From: Spirochaetales bacterium | Lineage (GTDB): Bacteria; Spirochaetota; Spirochaetia; Sphaerochaetales; Sphaerochaetaceae | Length of the DNA stretch: 64,000 nucleotides | Assembly: GCA_028722305.1 (NCBI GenBank) | Contig: JAQYHB010000041.1 | Location: 1-64,000 of the forward strand | Direction of reading: 5' to 3' | Part shown: positions 25,132 to 34,500 of the stretch, in pieces | How the letters are laid out: every line of letters starts with the position of its first letter | Position numbering within the stretch: position 1 is the first letter of the stretch | The notes under the pieces: generated by a model | What the model saw: only the letters and a program-made list of their open reading frames with translations | Told to the model about the DNA's origin: nothing | The model's database searches: none | Made by a program: the position numbers and the translations under genes

Positions 25132-26748
25132 TCAGCCCTGAGCCCACTTCCGGGGAAGGATGGCCAGCGCAAGGGCAAAAACGACCAGAGTACCAATCCA
25201 GGCGACAATCTCGTTCAAGAAAACACCCCCGAGCAGGTAACCGAACGATGCACAGAGCACCACCGTCACCGCGTAAGGCATCTGGGTCTTCACGTGCTCC
25301 AGGTGGGGACAACCAGAACCGACCGAGGAGAGAATCGTCGTATCGCTGATTGGCGAGGCATGGTCGCCAAAGACCGCTCCGGAAAGCACTGCGCCCACGG
25401 CAATCAGGGTAGCGTTCAGCGTGGCCGCTTCACTCAGCCCCTTTGCCTCGGCAAGACCTACGGCAATCGGCATGACAATGGGAATCATGATGGCGAAGGT
25501 CCCCCACGAGGTGCCGGTGGAAAAGGAAATCAGAGCAGAGAGGGCGACGGCGATGATGGGGACCAGCTGCAGGGGGAACCCGCCACCGACAACGGTCTTG
25601 GAAAGGAACGTGGCAAGGCCAAGGCCACCATCCTCCGGGCTACTCTTGATGATTGCGCCAATCGTCCATGCCATGGTCAGGATGATCAGGGCTGGAACCA
25701 TGCTCTTGATGCCGTCGACCAACGCGTCGCTGGCAGTTTTCGGGGTGAACAATCCGCGACAAAGATAATAGATGTACGTAATCACCGTGGTGAAAATGAC
25801 CGCGTAGAAGAGCGCGCAAGATGCGTCAGTATTGTTGAACGCGTCAGCCAGGCTCATCGAGCGCATGGCGTCGGCAATCGTGACGGTTGCCACGCCATCC
25901 CGTGCCTGCATCCAGGTGGTCACCGGGAACATCAGGACGGCAATCACGATCAGGACGATGATGGGTAGCAGCATGTCGATGGCGCGGGCACGGGCGGAGC
26001 CTTCCTCCACCGAAACCTCGCCGGGAGCCTGGCCGTAGGCTTCGTTGTACAGCTTGCCTGTGCTCTTGGCGTACCGGATGCTTGCCGCCATCGGTCCGAA
26101 ATTGAGGTTGGCCTGGGTGGTGGCCAGCACCATGACCAGGGTCAGGATCGCATAGATGTTATAGGGTATGGTACGAAGAAAAAACGATAGCTCGCTGATG
26201 CCGAACTGCTCGAAACCCTCGCTCCCCTTCACGATCGACATGACTGTGACGACCCATGAGGAAATCGGCATCAGGATGCAGACCGGGGCCGCGGTGCTGT
26301 CGAGGATATAGGCAAGCTGGGCGCGGGGAATCTTGTGCTTGTCGGTAATCGGCCGCATGACCGTCCCGACCGCAAGGCTGTTGAAATAGTCGTCGACGAA
26401 AATAAGCAGGCCGCAGAACCATGCCATCAGCAACGAGGACCTGCCGCTATGCAGCTTTTTCGCCGCCCATCGGCCGAACGCTTTGGCACTGCCGGTACGG
26501 CTCAGCATGCCGACCAGTCCACCAAGCATGGCGCAGAAAAGGAAGATACGGATGTTCCATCCGTCATTCAAGCTTCCGGCGATCAGGTCGACCAAGTGCG
26601 TCATGGCGGCAAAAGGATTGCCTTCTGAGACAATCAGCGAACCCGTGAAAATACCCAGAAACAAGGAAACCACCACGTCCTTCGTCACAAAAGCAAGCGT
26701 GATGGTCAGAATCGGGGGAATCAGTCCCCAAGCACCAAAACTCTCCAT
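25132..26748 (-). CDS. nhaC: Na+/H+ antiporter, NhaC family
   Basis: 538 residues, about 12 helices. The family hallmark GDHASPISDTTILSS is present near the C-terminus, along with FVDDYFNSLAVGTVMRPITD in the first half. It exchanges sodium for protons, or in some members an organic acid pair. The start has GAGG upstream (AAGAGGTATAT). It is a single gene between the ABC operon and the outer-membrane protein unit. Confidence 0.9.
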   Translation of the reverse strand: MESFGAWGLIPPILTITLAFVTKDVVVSLFLGIFTGSLIVSEGNPFAAMTHLVDLIAGSLNDGWNIRIFLFCAMLGGLVGMLSRTGSAKAFGRWAAKKLHSGRSSLLMAWFCGLLIFVDDYFNSLAVGTVMRPITDKHKIPRAQLAYILDSTAAPVCILMPISSWVVTVMSIVKGSEGFEQFGISELSFFLRTIPYNIYAILTLVMVLATTQANLNFGPMAASIRYAKSTGKLYNEAYGQAPGEVSVEEGSARARAIDMLLPIIVLIVIAVLMFPVTTWMQARDGVATVTIADAMRSMSLADAFNNTDASCALFYAVIFTTVITYIYYLCRGLFTPKTASDALVDGIKSMVPALIILTMAWTIGAIIKSSPEDGGLGLATFLSKTVVGGGFPLQLVPIIAVALSALISFSTGTSWGTFAIMIPIVMPIAVGLAEAKGLSEAATLNATLIAVGAVLSGAVFGDHASPISDTTILSSVGSGCPHLEHVKTQMPYAVTVVLCASFGYLLGGVFLNEIVAWIGTLVVFALALAILPRKWAQG

Positions 26749-26884
26749 ATATACCTCTTGAGAGAAAGTGGCACCAGTATGGCACGTTTTCCATACAAAG
26801 TGTAGCGATTTCGCACAGCAAGTACCGAAATACCCTAGGAAAAACCCTCAAGGGGACCGAAAACACCCGTTGCGCGCGCATGCG

Positions 26885-26910
26885 AAAGGGCTGGCCACAT
26901 CGGCCAGCCC
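26885..26910 (-). terminator. Terminator after the outer-membrane protein gene
   Basis: GGGCTGGCC pairs with GGCCAGCCC, followed by TTTCG in minus sense, just after the stop at 26934. Confidence 0.55.
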
Positions 26911-26933
26911 CTCGAGACCGCGCAACTGGCTGG

Positions 26934-28109
26934 TCAGCGGGTAAGCAACTGGAAGCGGAGCGTCAGCGCGTCGATACTCTTGTCCAGATAGTCCTCTCCG
27001 TACTCGCGTCTCCAGTAGGAGGCATCGATGTGGAAGACCAGGACGTCAAGTCCGACACCCACGCTCTGGTAACCCTGGGCAAGGCCGCAGCGCACATCCA
27101 GGAAATCGAACAGGGTGACCTGCGCTCCCGCATACAAGCTGCTGAGCAAATCTTCCTTGCCGCCGATATCGCCCACGTCCAGCACGTCGACCGAGACGGT
27201 TGGGCGGAAGAGCTTGTTCAGCATGGGAAACGGCGAAGTCCACATCGCCCCCACGTCAAAACGGACACCCGCGTCGTAGGAGAAGTCCTCACCCTTCAGG
27301 CTCTTGCCGAAGTCGAAGTCCTTCGCCTCGGAGAACAGCTGGTAGCGGAACTTTCCGTTCAGGTTCCGCACCACGCCACTGGCACGGAAGCCCAGCGGCA
27401 GGTTCAGGTTGGCCCCGGCGGCAAACGGTATGGCCCAGCCTGCCACAAGCGGGAAGGTGGGGTCGCTTTGGTCGTCGATAAAGGCGTCGATTGTCGCCTT
27501 GTCGATCGCCTGGGTGTAGAGTTGATAGAGGAACTGGGCGTTGGCCCCGATATCCAGGGAAAACTGGTCGCTGAACAGCGGGAAGCGATAGCCGAAACCG
27601 ACAGTCAAGGCCGTCGTGTCCTCAAGGATGTATTCGCCGTCCACGTAGCTGGAGGTATTCAGGTTGGCAAGCATCCGCTCCCTGGTGTTCAGGGCAACCC
27701 CTACGTGACCGAACTGGCCGTTGATGCCCAGGTCGACGCGTTCCAGCTCGTTCATGCCGTAGGTCAACGTGCTCATCAGATCATCAGCCGCGTTCACCCA
27801 ATCGGCGTCCTTCACGTCATCAAAGAAATCGGTGTCGTTGATTTTCCTAGGATTGAATACCGTCACGCTGATTGTTGGAATCGACAGCCGGAAGCGAGAC
27901 TCTCCCAAGGCGGCGGGATTGTAGAGGAACGCGTCCGAGTAACCGGTCATTCCCAACCCCGCGCCTCCCATGCCGGTGACGCGGGCGCTCGTCGGACCGA
28001 AAACCTCGCCACAGAGCGTATAGGGGACGGAACTTGGCGAGACGTCGGTTCCGAAAACGGACGACACGGCTGCTATCAAGGACAATCCTATCAGAATACG
28101 TTTTCTCAT
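26934..28109 (-). CDS. Outer-membrane barrel protein (UPF0164/PorV/FadL-like)
   Basis: 391 residues with a signal peptide (MRKRILIGLSLIAAVSSVFG). The mature N-terminus has SARVTGMGGAGLGMTGYSDAFLYNPAALG, the Gly-rich, Asn-Pro-containing motif of PorV/FadL-like barrels such as the treponemal UPF0164 proteins. The rest alternates amphipathic strands and ends in LRFQLL-T-R. An outer-membrane channel or lipid-uptake role is possible. It follows the lipoprotein at 28122, 13 bases apart, and probably shares its transcript. Confidence 0.7.
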   Translation of the reverse strand: MRKRILIGLSLIAAVSSVFGTDVSPSSVPYTLCGEVFGPTSARVTGMGGAGLGMTGYSDAFLYNPAALGESRFRLSIPTISVTVFNPRKINDTDFFDDVKDADWVNAADDLMSTLTYGMNELERVDLGINGQFGHVGVALNTRERMLANLNTSSYVDGEYILEDTTALTVGFGYRFPLFSDQFSLDIGANAQFLYQLYTQAIDKATIDAFIDDQSDPTFPLVAGWAIPFAAGANLNLPLGFRASGVVRNLNGKFRYQLFSEAKDFDFGKSLKGEDFSYDAGVRFDVGAMWTSPFPMLNKLFRPTVSVDVLDVGDIGGKEDLLSSLYAGAQVTLFDFLDVRCGLAQGYQSVGVGLDVLVFHIDASYWRREYGEDYLDKSIDALTLRFQLLTR

Positions 28110-28121
28110 CTGCTATCCTCC

Positions 28122-28976
28122 TCAGCCTTCAAGCTTGTCGAGCAAATCGCCGATCTTGAAATCGAAGAAGCCTTTGGTGCTGCCGTCCAGCTCCCCCGCG
28201 ACATTCTGGATGTTCTGGACACCCGAAAGCAGGTCCTCGGCGACCTTCACCGGGGAGACGTCGGTGCTTCCAGACGCGGCTTGGGCCACATAGGTGGAGA
28301 TGGTGCTGGAGATGACGTTCGTGGTCATCTGCAGGACCAGCACGTCGCCCTGGGTGATGGTGGCGTCCTCGATGGTGGAAAGGGAATCCAGCACTTCGGT
28401 GACCACTTCCTTGATGGAATCGTTTTTATCGATGCCCATCGCCGTCCATACATCGTCCGTTTTGACAGCCTCGACCACCTTGTTGAGCAGCTGCAGGCTC
28501 TGCTTGGCGGCTTGCAGCGAGTCGCCAGTCGCCTCCTTGCCCAGCTGGTCCACCAGTTCCTTTTTCGCCGCCTCGGAGGCAAGCGCTTTGGAAACGCTCT
28601 TGGTCAACGCGTCCGCGGCTTCCTGCTCTTGCGGGGTCATGACTTTCAACGACCCAAGGCCTGCCTCGTCGAGCACGTTTTTCAGCGAGTCGAAAATTGC
28701 CTTACCATCCCCGCTTTCCACCGAGTACCCATACTGGGCAGCAATCTTCTCGATATCGGCCGTATTCGATGTGTCGTATACCGTGAAAGCGGTAAGGCCT
28801 GCGACTTGTCCCGCCACATCGTCAGCGCTCGAGGTGTCGGCGCTGACAAGTCCAGACTCTTCATACAGGTTCTTGCTCATGGTATCCATGGCAGAATCCA
28901 ACGCATCACAACCAATGAGTAGCAAGACATAGAGGATGGCAGCCATCGTGATGCGTGCGATCGGTTTCCGTTTCAT
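28122..28976 (-). CDS. Predicted lipoprotein, unknown function
   Basis: 284 residues. The signal ends LLLIGC, a good lipobox with Cys as the mature first residue. The mature protein is almost entirely helical, Ala-, Ser- and Asp-rich and without cysteine or a known catalytic motif. The start ATG 28976 has GGAGGATC upstream; a longer frame from 29069 lacks support. It is the first gene of a two-gene unit with the outer-membrane barrel downstream, which suggests an envelope partner. Confidence 0.7.
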   Translation of the reverse strand: MKRKPIARITMAAILYVLLLIGCDALDSAMDTMSKNLYEESGLVSADTSSADDVAGQVAGLTAFTVYDTSNTADIEKIAAQYGYSVESGDGKAIFDSLKNVLDEAGLGSLKVMTPQEQEAADALTKSVSKALASEAAKKELVDQLGKEATGDSLQAAKQSLQLLNKVVEAVKTDDVWTAMGIDKNDSIKEVVTEVLDSLSTIEDATITQGDVLVLQMTTNVISSTISTYVAQAASGSTDVSPVKVAEDLLSGVQNIQNVAGELDGSTKGFFDFKIGDLLDKLEG

Positions 28977-29088
28977 GAACGATCCTCCTACTAGCGTAAA
29001 ATTAGCATAGGATGTTTTTTTTAGCCATAAATTTTTCATACCTTCAGGTCCCCCAACCAAATACCACAAAACTCCATTCCTGCATTTC

Positions 29089-29117
29089 TTGTTCCCTCAT
29101 AGGATTCTCGTTACTAT
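29089..29117 (+). promoter_or_regulatory. Promoter of the histidine kinase gene (leaderless)
   Basis: TTGTTC (29089-29094) and TACTAT (29112-29117) with a 17-base spacer, the -10 ending seven bases before the ATG at 29125. It rules out starts at 29089 and 29116. Confidence 0.6.
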
Positions 29118-29124
29118 GGGAACC

Positions 29125-30345
29125 ATGGCCAAAACAACCCAATCACTCGACATGCTTCGGAAAAAGGTGGTTCTCACCTTGTTCCTTTCGTTCTTCGCGG
29201 TAGCATTTGTCCTGGCCGTTTCCTATCTTTTCCTTTCCTACTTCAGCTTCCAGGAACGGGCGAAGATGAGCTTGATGACCTACTCCCGGCTGAGCAACAA
29301 CGCGCTGGAGGGGGAAGATGGCGACGAGGTTCCTCCGGGGCTTTCCTATCTGGAACAGGAAGATTTCGCCACCATCGGAGTCTCCCGGACCCGGAAAGTG
29401 ACCTCGATCGAGTACTCCGGCGAGAACAGCTTCCTCACCACCATCCAGGCACAGGCGATCGTCGATGCCAAGGAACACGATGGAATCTACCAGAACTTTC
29501 TGTACCATGGCGATGTGGGCCAGTGGGGTGGCTTCTATATGGTCATGGACCTTACGGTTGTCAAGCGTGGCATGACGAGGTTGGTCATCCGTACCTCGCT
29601 GATTCTCCTGGTCTCGGCGCTCATTTTCTTCGTGCTGGCCCGGCGACTTGCCACCATCCTGCTCAAACCCGCGGAAGAAGCCTTTAAACGGCAACAGCAG
29701 TTCACCGCCGACTGCAGCCATGAGCTGAAGACCCCGCTTGCCTCCATTCGGGCCAACGCAGACCTGATTGAGGCCAAACTAGGGCCATGCAAGGAATTGG
29801 ATGTCATACAGGAAGAGTCTGAGACGATGGGGAACCTGATTGGGGAACTGCTCACCTTGGCGAAGCTCGACGAGGTGGACCAGAGGGCTTCGTTCGTCAC
29901 CCTTGACCTTTCGGAGATGGCGTCAAACGTCGCCATGCTGATGGAGGCCTTGCTCGAGGAGAAAACTCAGAAACTGACACGGGAAATCGAGCCGCACGTG
30001 ATGGTGAAAGGATCCAAACGGAACCTGCAGAAGCTGATTTCCACGCTGCTGGAAAACGCGGCAAGCCACGCTCCCGAACAAAGCACCGTCACCATCATGG
30101 TGGGCTCCCGGCATGGGCATGCCCTCCTTTCGGTGGCAAACCCCAGCGAAGAGCTTTCCAAGGAACAGCTGGAGCACCTGTTCGACCGATTCTACCAAGC
30201 CAATCCTGAAAGCAGTTCCAACTCGAACTTCGGTCTGGGGCTGGCAATCGCCAAGAGCATCGCCGAAACCCATGGCGGCGCCATCGCGGCCACCTGGGAC
30301 GACGGACTTCTGACCTTCACGGTCACCTTGCCGCTTCAGTCCTGA
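29125..30345 (+). CDS. Orphan sensor histidine kinase
   Basis: 406 residues: a membrane helix near residues 12-40, an external sensor loop of about 100 residues, a second helix near 155-180, then HisKA with the phosphorylated His in SHELKTPLASIRANADL, and HATPase_c with N box (LENAASHAP), F box (FDRFYQA) and G box (FGLGLAIAKSI). No response regulator gene lies beside it, which is unusual for this class, so its partner must be elsewhere. It overlaps the convergent NYN gene by 23 bases. Confidence 0.88.
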   Translation: MAKTTQSLDMLRKKVVLTLFLSFFAVAFVLAVSYLFLSYFSFQERAKMSLMTYSRLSNNALEGEDGDEVPPGLSYLEQEDFATIGVSRTRKVTSIEYSGENSFLTTIQAQAIVDAKEHDGIYQNFLYHGDVGQWGGFYMVMDLTVVKRGMTRLVIRTSLILLVSALIFFVLARRLATILLKPAEEAFKRQQQFTADCSHELKTPLASIRANADLIEAKLGPCKELDVIQEESETMGNLIGELLTLAKLDEVDQRASFVTLDLSEMASNVAMLMEALLEEKTQKLTREIEPHVMVKGSKRNLQKLISTLLENAASHAPEQSTVTIMVGSRHGHALLSVANPSEELSKEQLEHLFDRFYQANPESSSNSNFGLGLAIAKSIAETHGGAIAATWDDGLLTFTVTLPLQS

Positions 30346-30958
30346 GCGGTTCGGTCACAACGACGTCGGCGTTCTCTCGCAGCTCCTGTTTCACCTTGTT
30401 GCCCAAGGTGAAAAGATAGACCTGGATGCCATGCTCACGGGCAAAGCGCAGGGCTGGAGCGAAATCGGTATCACCAGCGATCAGGAACAATTTCCTGACA
30501 GTCCGTTCCTGGGCTGCCTGCAGGATATCCATGGTAATCAGGGTATCGATCTCCTTTTGCTCGAACTGGGGAAGAAAGCAGGAATCATCCAGACGTGGAA
30601 TCGGGTTGGAAAAGTCCCGGTCATACACGTCGCGCCTGAGCTGCCACCCTTGGAAGGAAAGCACCCCTTCCCTCACCCAGACATGGTCCAAATCCTTGAG
30701 CTGGTTGAGAAAGAGCATCTGCTGGGCGTATAGCGGGTCCTGGCTGAACCGGTGGATCTCGCCGGTGACAGGCAACTGCACCTCCTGGGCGAAAGGGGGA
30801 CAATCGTAGTAGTAGATCCGGAACAGCTCCTGTTCGGCCCCTTCCCGTTTCATCAGTTGTTGGGCGACATAGGGGATATCTTCGGCCCGGAGCTTGGTGC
30901 GCAGCTCACGGCAGCGCTTGCGGAGGAACCCTCCGTCAATCAATACATAGGAATCCAT
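30323..30958 (-). CDS. NYN-domain protein (LabA/DUF88-like predicted RNase)
   Basis: 211 residues. The N-terminal VLIDGGFLRKR and the later KLFLIAGDTDFAPALRFAREHG carry the acidic residues of the NYN/PIN-like nuclease fold (D near the start, GDTDF in the middle). The last strand is VYLFTLGN. A metal-dependent RNase role is inferred from the family; no substrate is known. It is a single gene, tail to tail with the kinase. Confidence 0.85.
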   Translation of the reverse strand: MDSYVLIDGGFLRKRCRELRTKLRAEDIPYVAQQLMKREGAEQELFRIYYYDCPPFAQEVQLPVTGEIHRFSQDPLYAQQMLFLNQLKDLDHVWVREGVLSFQGWQLRRDVYDRDFSNPIPRLDDSCFLPQFEQKEIDTLITMDILQAAQERTVRKLFLIAGDTDFAPALRFAREHGIQVYLFTLGNKVKQELRENADVVVTEPLRTEAAR

Positions 30959-31011
30959 ATCTCAGAAGCTAAAGTTTCCGCCCATCCCTGTCAACGTGGC
31001 CGAAACCGGAT

Positions 31012-31887
31012 TCAGACCAGCAGGTCGAGCGGAACCGAGGTATTGCTGGTCGGATGCATCTCGTGGAGGATGCCGTACTCCTCAAAGATCTGGTCCGCGA
31101 AATACTCCGAAACGGCGGCATACAAGTCGCTGAAGGCGATCCGGGAATTGTCCGCAAGCAACGAGGTCACGGTATGGGTGAAAAACCCGTACTCCGAGTT
31201 GCAGAAAGACTTCTCGTCAGCGGCCGAGGCGGTCAGGACATAGATGTTGGAGCTGCCATGGCTGGCAAAGAATCGCTCGAGTCCCTCGGAACTGTGGTCG
31301 GCCCATTCCTCCGCCAGACTGCCGGAATAACAGGAGTCCATGACCACCAGTTTGTCCCCAGCGATTGCGGACAGCTTCGCAAGCAGGGTATCGATACCCA
31401 ACAGCTTGCCCATCACGTAGGTATTGCCCGGAACCGTCCGGGTAGTCCCATCGGTCAGCGCCAGCGATCCGTCGCCGTACCCGTGACCGCTATAGTAGAA
31501 GATTGTCAGGTCCGAATCCTTGGCTGTGGAAGCCACTGAGTCCAGGGCGGAAACACAGAGGGAATACGAATCGATGGTCCCGTTCGCATCGGTGATATAG
31601 GTCAACGAGCTGTCTCCACTATAGCTGGTGAAGGAATCATAGCCCCTCGTCGAGAACCGGGCATAGACGTTTGCGACATCATTCAGACAACTTGGGAGCA
31701 CTGTGCCCGATTCCGTGCCGACGGGAATCAGGACTCCGGATCCAGCAGTACCCGATGACAGCTTATAGGACAAGCCGACACCGACAAAATGGACGTTGCG
31801 CTTCGGTTCCTCCGTGACGAGCTCGCACCCGGCACACAGCAGGGACGCCACGCAGAGCAACACCAGTAACAGCCTTTTTCCCGTCAT
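31012..31887 (-). CDS. Caspase-like (peptidase C14/metacaspase) lipoprotein
   Basis: 291 residues. The signal ends SLLCAGC, a lipobox, so the protein should be membrane-anchored outside the cytoplasm. The caspase-fold p20 region has the catalytic His in FYYSGHGYGDG and the catalytic Cys in VVMDSCYSGSL. There is no partner effector domain, so the protease is the whole mature protein. Its ATG overlaps the end of the upstream outer-membrane gene by four bases, so the two are made together. Cleavage specificity is probably after Arg or Lys as in other metacaspases, by inference. Confidence 0.8.
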   Translation of the reverse strand: MTGKRLLLVLLCVASLLCAGCELVTEEPKRNVHFVGVGLSYKLSSGTAGSGVLIPVGTESGTVLPSCLNDVANVYARFSTRGYDSFTSYSGDSSLTYITDANGTIDSYSLCVSALDSVASTAKDSDLTIFYYSGHGYGDGSLALTDGTTRTVPGNTYVMGKLLGIDTLLAKLSAIAGDKLVVMDSCYSGSLAEEWADHSSEGLERFFASHGSSNIYVLTASAADEKSFCNSEYGFFTHTVTSLLADNSRIAFSDLYAAVSEYFADQIFEEYGILHEMHPTSNTSVPLDLLV

Positions 31888-32432
31888 CTCAGCCTCACGT
31901 CATGATAGTAGGTCACCCCGACGCCCAAGGTGGGGGCGACCACATCGTCCCTGATGTCAAGGCCCACCGGCACCGAGACCACCACGCGGTCGGACCGACC
32001 GAGCTGATGGAGGAAAAGAGGCCCTGTTCCTATGGTGAACGAAGCGAATTCGCCGTCATCGGCGCTCATGTACAAACCTTGGTTGGCCGAAACGGAGAGC
32101 ATCGCTCCGACCACGCCGGTGAAGAACCACTCCCCCCTCATGCCGAATCCCGCCTTCATGCAGGGCTTCAAGCGTTTGTCGTTGAACTCCATGGATGGGC
32201 TGGTATACGCGACGGGCACATACGCGTACAAGCCGCTGTTCCCGAACTTGAGGCCGATGGTCGGAGCCGAGGAGAACTCCGCAGCCGAACGGAAGAGAAG
32301 GTCCGCATCATCCTCGACATAGGCCTGATACCAGGCGGCCGAAACCCCACCCCCAAAACTGATACTGGTCCCCGCAGCCAAAGGAGTGGCGCAACAGGCG
32401 GTTGCGACAATCAGGAAGGAAAGTCGTTTCAT
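31884..32432 (-). CDS. Small outer-membrane barrel protein paired with the caspase-like lipoprotein
   Basis: 182 residues with a signal (MKRLSFLIVATACCATPLAAG). The mature chain alternates short amphipathic strands with Gly-Ser turns and ends in a strand with aromatic residues (VGVTYYHDVRLR), like a small eight-stranded barrel. The start ATG 32432 matches the signal. It overlaps the caspase-like gene by four bases, so the pair is an envelope-located unit. Confidence 0.7.
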   Translation of the reverse strand: MKRLSFLIVATACCATPLAAGTSISFGGGVSAAWYQAYVEDDADLLFRSAAEFSSAPTIGLKFGNSGLYAYVPVAYTSPSMEFNDKRLKPCMKAGFGMRGEWFFTGVVGAMLSVSANQGLYMSADDGEFASFTIGTGPLFLHQLGRSDRVVVSVPVGLDIRDDVVAPTLGVGVTYYHDVRLR

Positions 32433-32501
32433 TCCGTGAAACATACCGTACTTTTCCAACAATTGGAATGGTTTCCATGTGTTTTCCGTGTGAATGGATT
32501 C

Positions 32502-32530
32502 TAGACAGAACGCGAATAACCGGCTAATAC
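32502..32530 (+). promoter_or_regulatory. Promoter of the MATE gene at 32540 (near-leaderless)
   Basis: TAGACA (32502-32507) and TAATAC (32525-32530) with a 17-base spacer, the -10 ending nine bases before the ATG. No ribosome-binding site is visible. Confidence 0.6.
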
Positions 32531-32539
32531 CAGAGACAT

Positions 32540-33889
32540 ATGCAGCAAGACATGACCACGGGGTCGGTGGCCAGACACATCTTGGACTTCACCATCCCCA
32601 TCGCAATCGGCAACGTGCTCCAGCAGGTCTACAACATGACCGATACAGCCATCGTGGGCCATACGCTTGGACCGCAGGCCTTGGCTGCCGTAGGATCCAC
32701 CGGAACCATCATGTTCCTGGTCACTGGTTTCGCCCAAGGCCTGACCAACGGGTTCGCCGTCCTGACCAGCCAACGTTTCGGGGCTGGAGACCATGAAGGG
32801 GTCCGGCGAAGCGTCGCGAGCGGAATAATCCTTTCCCTGCTCTGCACGATCGGCCTCACTGTCGGGTTTTCCGTCTTCATGCGGAAGATGCTCACGATGA
32901 TGCACACCCCGGGCGACATCTACGACATGGCCTATGCCTACATCCTGATCATCGCCCTTGGCATCGTCACGACGATCTTCTACAACCTGCTTTCCGGGTT
33001 CCTGCGAGCGGTCGGCAACAGCCGTGCCCCGCTTGTCTTCCTGATCATCAGCGCCACGCTGAACACCATTCTGGATTTGTGGATGATCATCGGGCTCCAT
33101 ATGGGGGTGGCCGGAGCCGCCTGGGCGACCGTGATCAGCCAAGGCATCTCCGCCCTCCTTTGCCTGGTCTTCCTGGTGAAGAAGGTCCGCATGATCATTC
33201 CCCAAAAGGATGAATGGTTGCCAAAGCGTGGGCATGTCAGGTTCCAGATGATCATGGGTATGCTGATGGCGATGCAGTACGGCATCACCGCCATCGGTAC
33301 CATGATCATGCAGGGGGCGATCAATCTGTTCGGCTCCACGGCCGTCGCCGCCTTCACCGCGGCCAGCAAGATCCAGAGCATCGTCACCCAGCCGATGCCG
33401 GCCATCGGCACCACCATGGCGAACTTCTGCGGCCAGAACTGGGGAAAGCACACGCTTTCCAGGATCAAGAAAGGCGTCAGGACCGCGACGGCAATGATGG
33501 TCGTCTATTCCGTGCTGGCAGCCCTGCTGTTGAAGAGCATGCTTTCCGCGATGATGGGGTTGTTCTTCTCGCGCGGGACGGACATCCAGAGCATGATGCC
33601 ATGGGCTGAGACCTATATTTTCCTTTCCATGCTTTTCTTCATTCCGCTTTCGATGATTTTCATCTGCCGCAACAGCCTCGAGGGTTGCGGGTACGCGACG
33701 CTCACCGTCATCAGCGGCATCGTCGAGCTGGCCGCAAGATGGGTCATGGCGACCATCGCGACCCACACCCACAGCTACCTGCTTTCCGTCGCGGGCGACC
33801 CGGCTGCGTGGTTGGCCGCAGGCATCTACACGACGGTCGCGCTACTGATCCTGGTCAAACACCTTGAGAAGGAACCTCTGGTGATTTGA
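32540..33889 (+). CDS. MATE family efflux transporter
   Basis: 449 residues, 12 helices. It opens MTTGSVARHILDFTIPIAIGNVLQQVYNMTDTAIVG, with the usual TDTAIVG stretch, and has the pseudo-symmetric second half from about residue 230. A typical export pump of the MATE/NorM type; the substrate is unknown. It converges on the GNAT gene with a 35-base overlap. Confidence 0.88.
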   Translation: MQQDMTTGSVARHILDFTIPIAIGNVLQQVYNMTDTAIVGHTLGPQALAAVGSTGTIMFLVTGFAQGLTNGFAVLTSQRFGAGDHEGVRRSVASGIILSLLCTIGLTVGFSVFMRKMLTMMHTPGDIYDMAYAYILIIALGIVTTIFYNLLSGFLRAVGNSRAPLVFLIISATLNTILDLWMIIGLHMGVAGAAWATVISQGISALLCLVFLVKKVRMIIPQKDEWLPKRGHVRFQMIMGMLMAMQYGITAIGTMIMQGAINLFGSTAVAAFTAASKIQSIVTQPMPAIGTTMANFCGQNWGKHTLSRIKKGVRTATAMMVVYSVLAALLLKSMLSAMMGLFFSRGTDIQSMMPWAETYIFLSMLFFIPLSMIFICRNSLEGCGYATLTVISGIVELAARWVMATIATHTHSYLLSVAGDPAAWLAAGIYTTVALLILVKHLEKEPLVI

Positions 33890-34403
33890 CGAGCCTGCTC
33901 TGGACCCATGGGGTGAATCTGCCGATAAGGTGGCGGACCTTCTTCACGTTCAGGTCAGGAACCGTTGCCATGATATCGTACAGACCGCTATAGTCCGCCA
34001 GCTGCCACCCGGTCTGGACAAAGCCATTGCGCAAGTAAAAGGCAATCCGGCGCTGACGCTGCGTCCGATTGGCCGCCTGTATGTCGTCACTTTCCGTAAT
34101 CAGGGCGGTACGGGGGCGAAGCTTGCACAGCTCTTTCAGAATCATCGCCCCATAGCCCTTGCCCCGGTCAACTTCAACTACAGCCAAGTAGTAGATCACC
34201 GACATGCTGTGACGCGTCAGCGTATAGGTCAAACCGATGAACTTCCCGTCGATGTACCAGGTCCGGAAATGGAACCCTGGAAGGTAGGCTACGGCACAAA
34301 TCAACCAATAGGGAAACCGCTCCACCTTGGGAAAGGAAGACACATATAAAGCTTTTGCCCTAGGCTCGAATCCAGCCCAGCGGCTACTGAGTGTACCAGA
34401 CAT
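33855..34403 (-). CDS. GNAT family N-acetyltransferase
   Basis: 182 residues. The acetyl-CoA-binding loop is in YYLAVVEVDRGKGYGAMIL (RGKGYG, the R-x-x-G-x-G/A motif), with AFYLRNGFVQTGWQL as the conserved late strand-helix. The ATG at 34403 is chosen because a promoter with a -10 at 34411-34416 ends exactly seven bases before it; the ATGs at 34415 and 34412 overlap that box. The frame continues upstream through tRNA-Gly, but that part is non-coding. The acceptor substrate is unknown. Confidence 0.8.
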   Translation of the reverse strand: MSGTLSSRWAGFEPRAKALYVSSFPKVERFPYWLICAVAYLPGFHFRTWYIDGKFIGLTYTLTRHSMSVIYYLAVVEVDRGKGYGAMILKELCKLRPRTALITESDDIQAANRTQRQRRIAFYLRNGFVQTGWQLADYSGLYDIMATVPDLNVKKVRHLIGRFTPWVQSRLVKSPEVPSQGV

Positions 34404-34410
34404 ATGTCTC

Positions 34411-34439
34411 ATCATGCCAAAACCAGCGGCAGAATGCAA
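34411..34439 (-). promoter_or_regulatory. Promoter of the GNAT gene (leaderless)
   Basis: Minus-strand TTGCAT (34434-34439) and CATGAT (34411-34416) with a 17-base spacer, the -10 ending seven bases before the ATG at 34403. Confidence 0.5.
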
Positions 34440-34455
34440 CAATGCAAAACCTCGC

Positions 34456-34484
34456 TTGTCATTTCCGCCTGATTGTGGTATTTT
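34456..34484 (+). promoter_or_regulatory. Promoter of tRNA-Gly
   Basis: TTGTCA (34456-34461) and TATTTT (34479-34484) with a 17-base spacer, 16 bases before the tRNA. Confidence 0.65.
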
Positions 34485-34500
34485 AGCCTCTAGAAACATT

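Noticed and set aside
26880..28922. A plus-strand open frame of 680 codons
   Set aside because: It is antisense to the outer-membrane barrel and lipoprotein genes, which have signal peptides and a ribosome-binding site. Its product is Arg/Val/Gly-rich without motifs.
32501..33772. A minus-strand frame of 423 codons antisense to the MATE gene
   Set aside because: It is His/Asp/Arg-rich with no domain, and the plus strand encodes a complete MATE transporter with a promoter.
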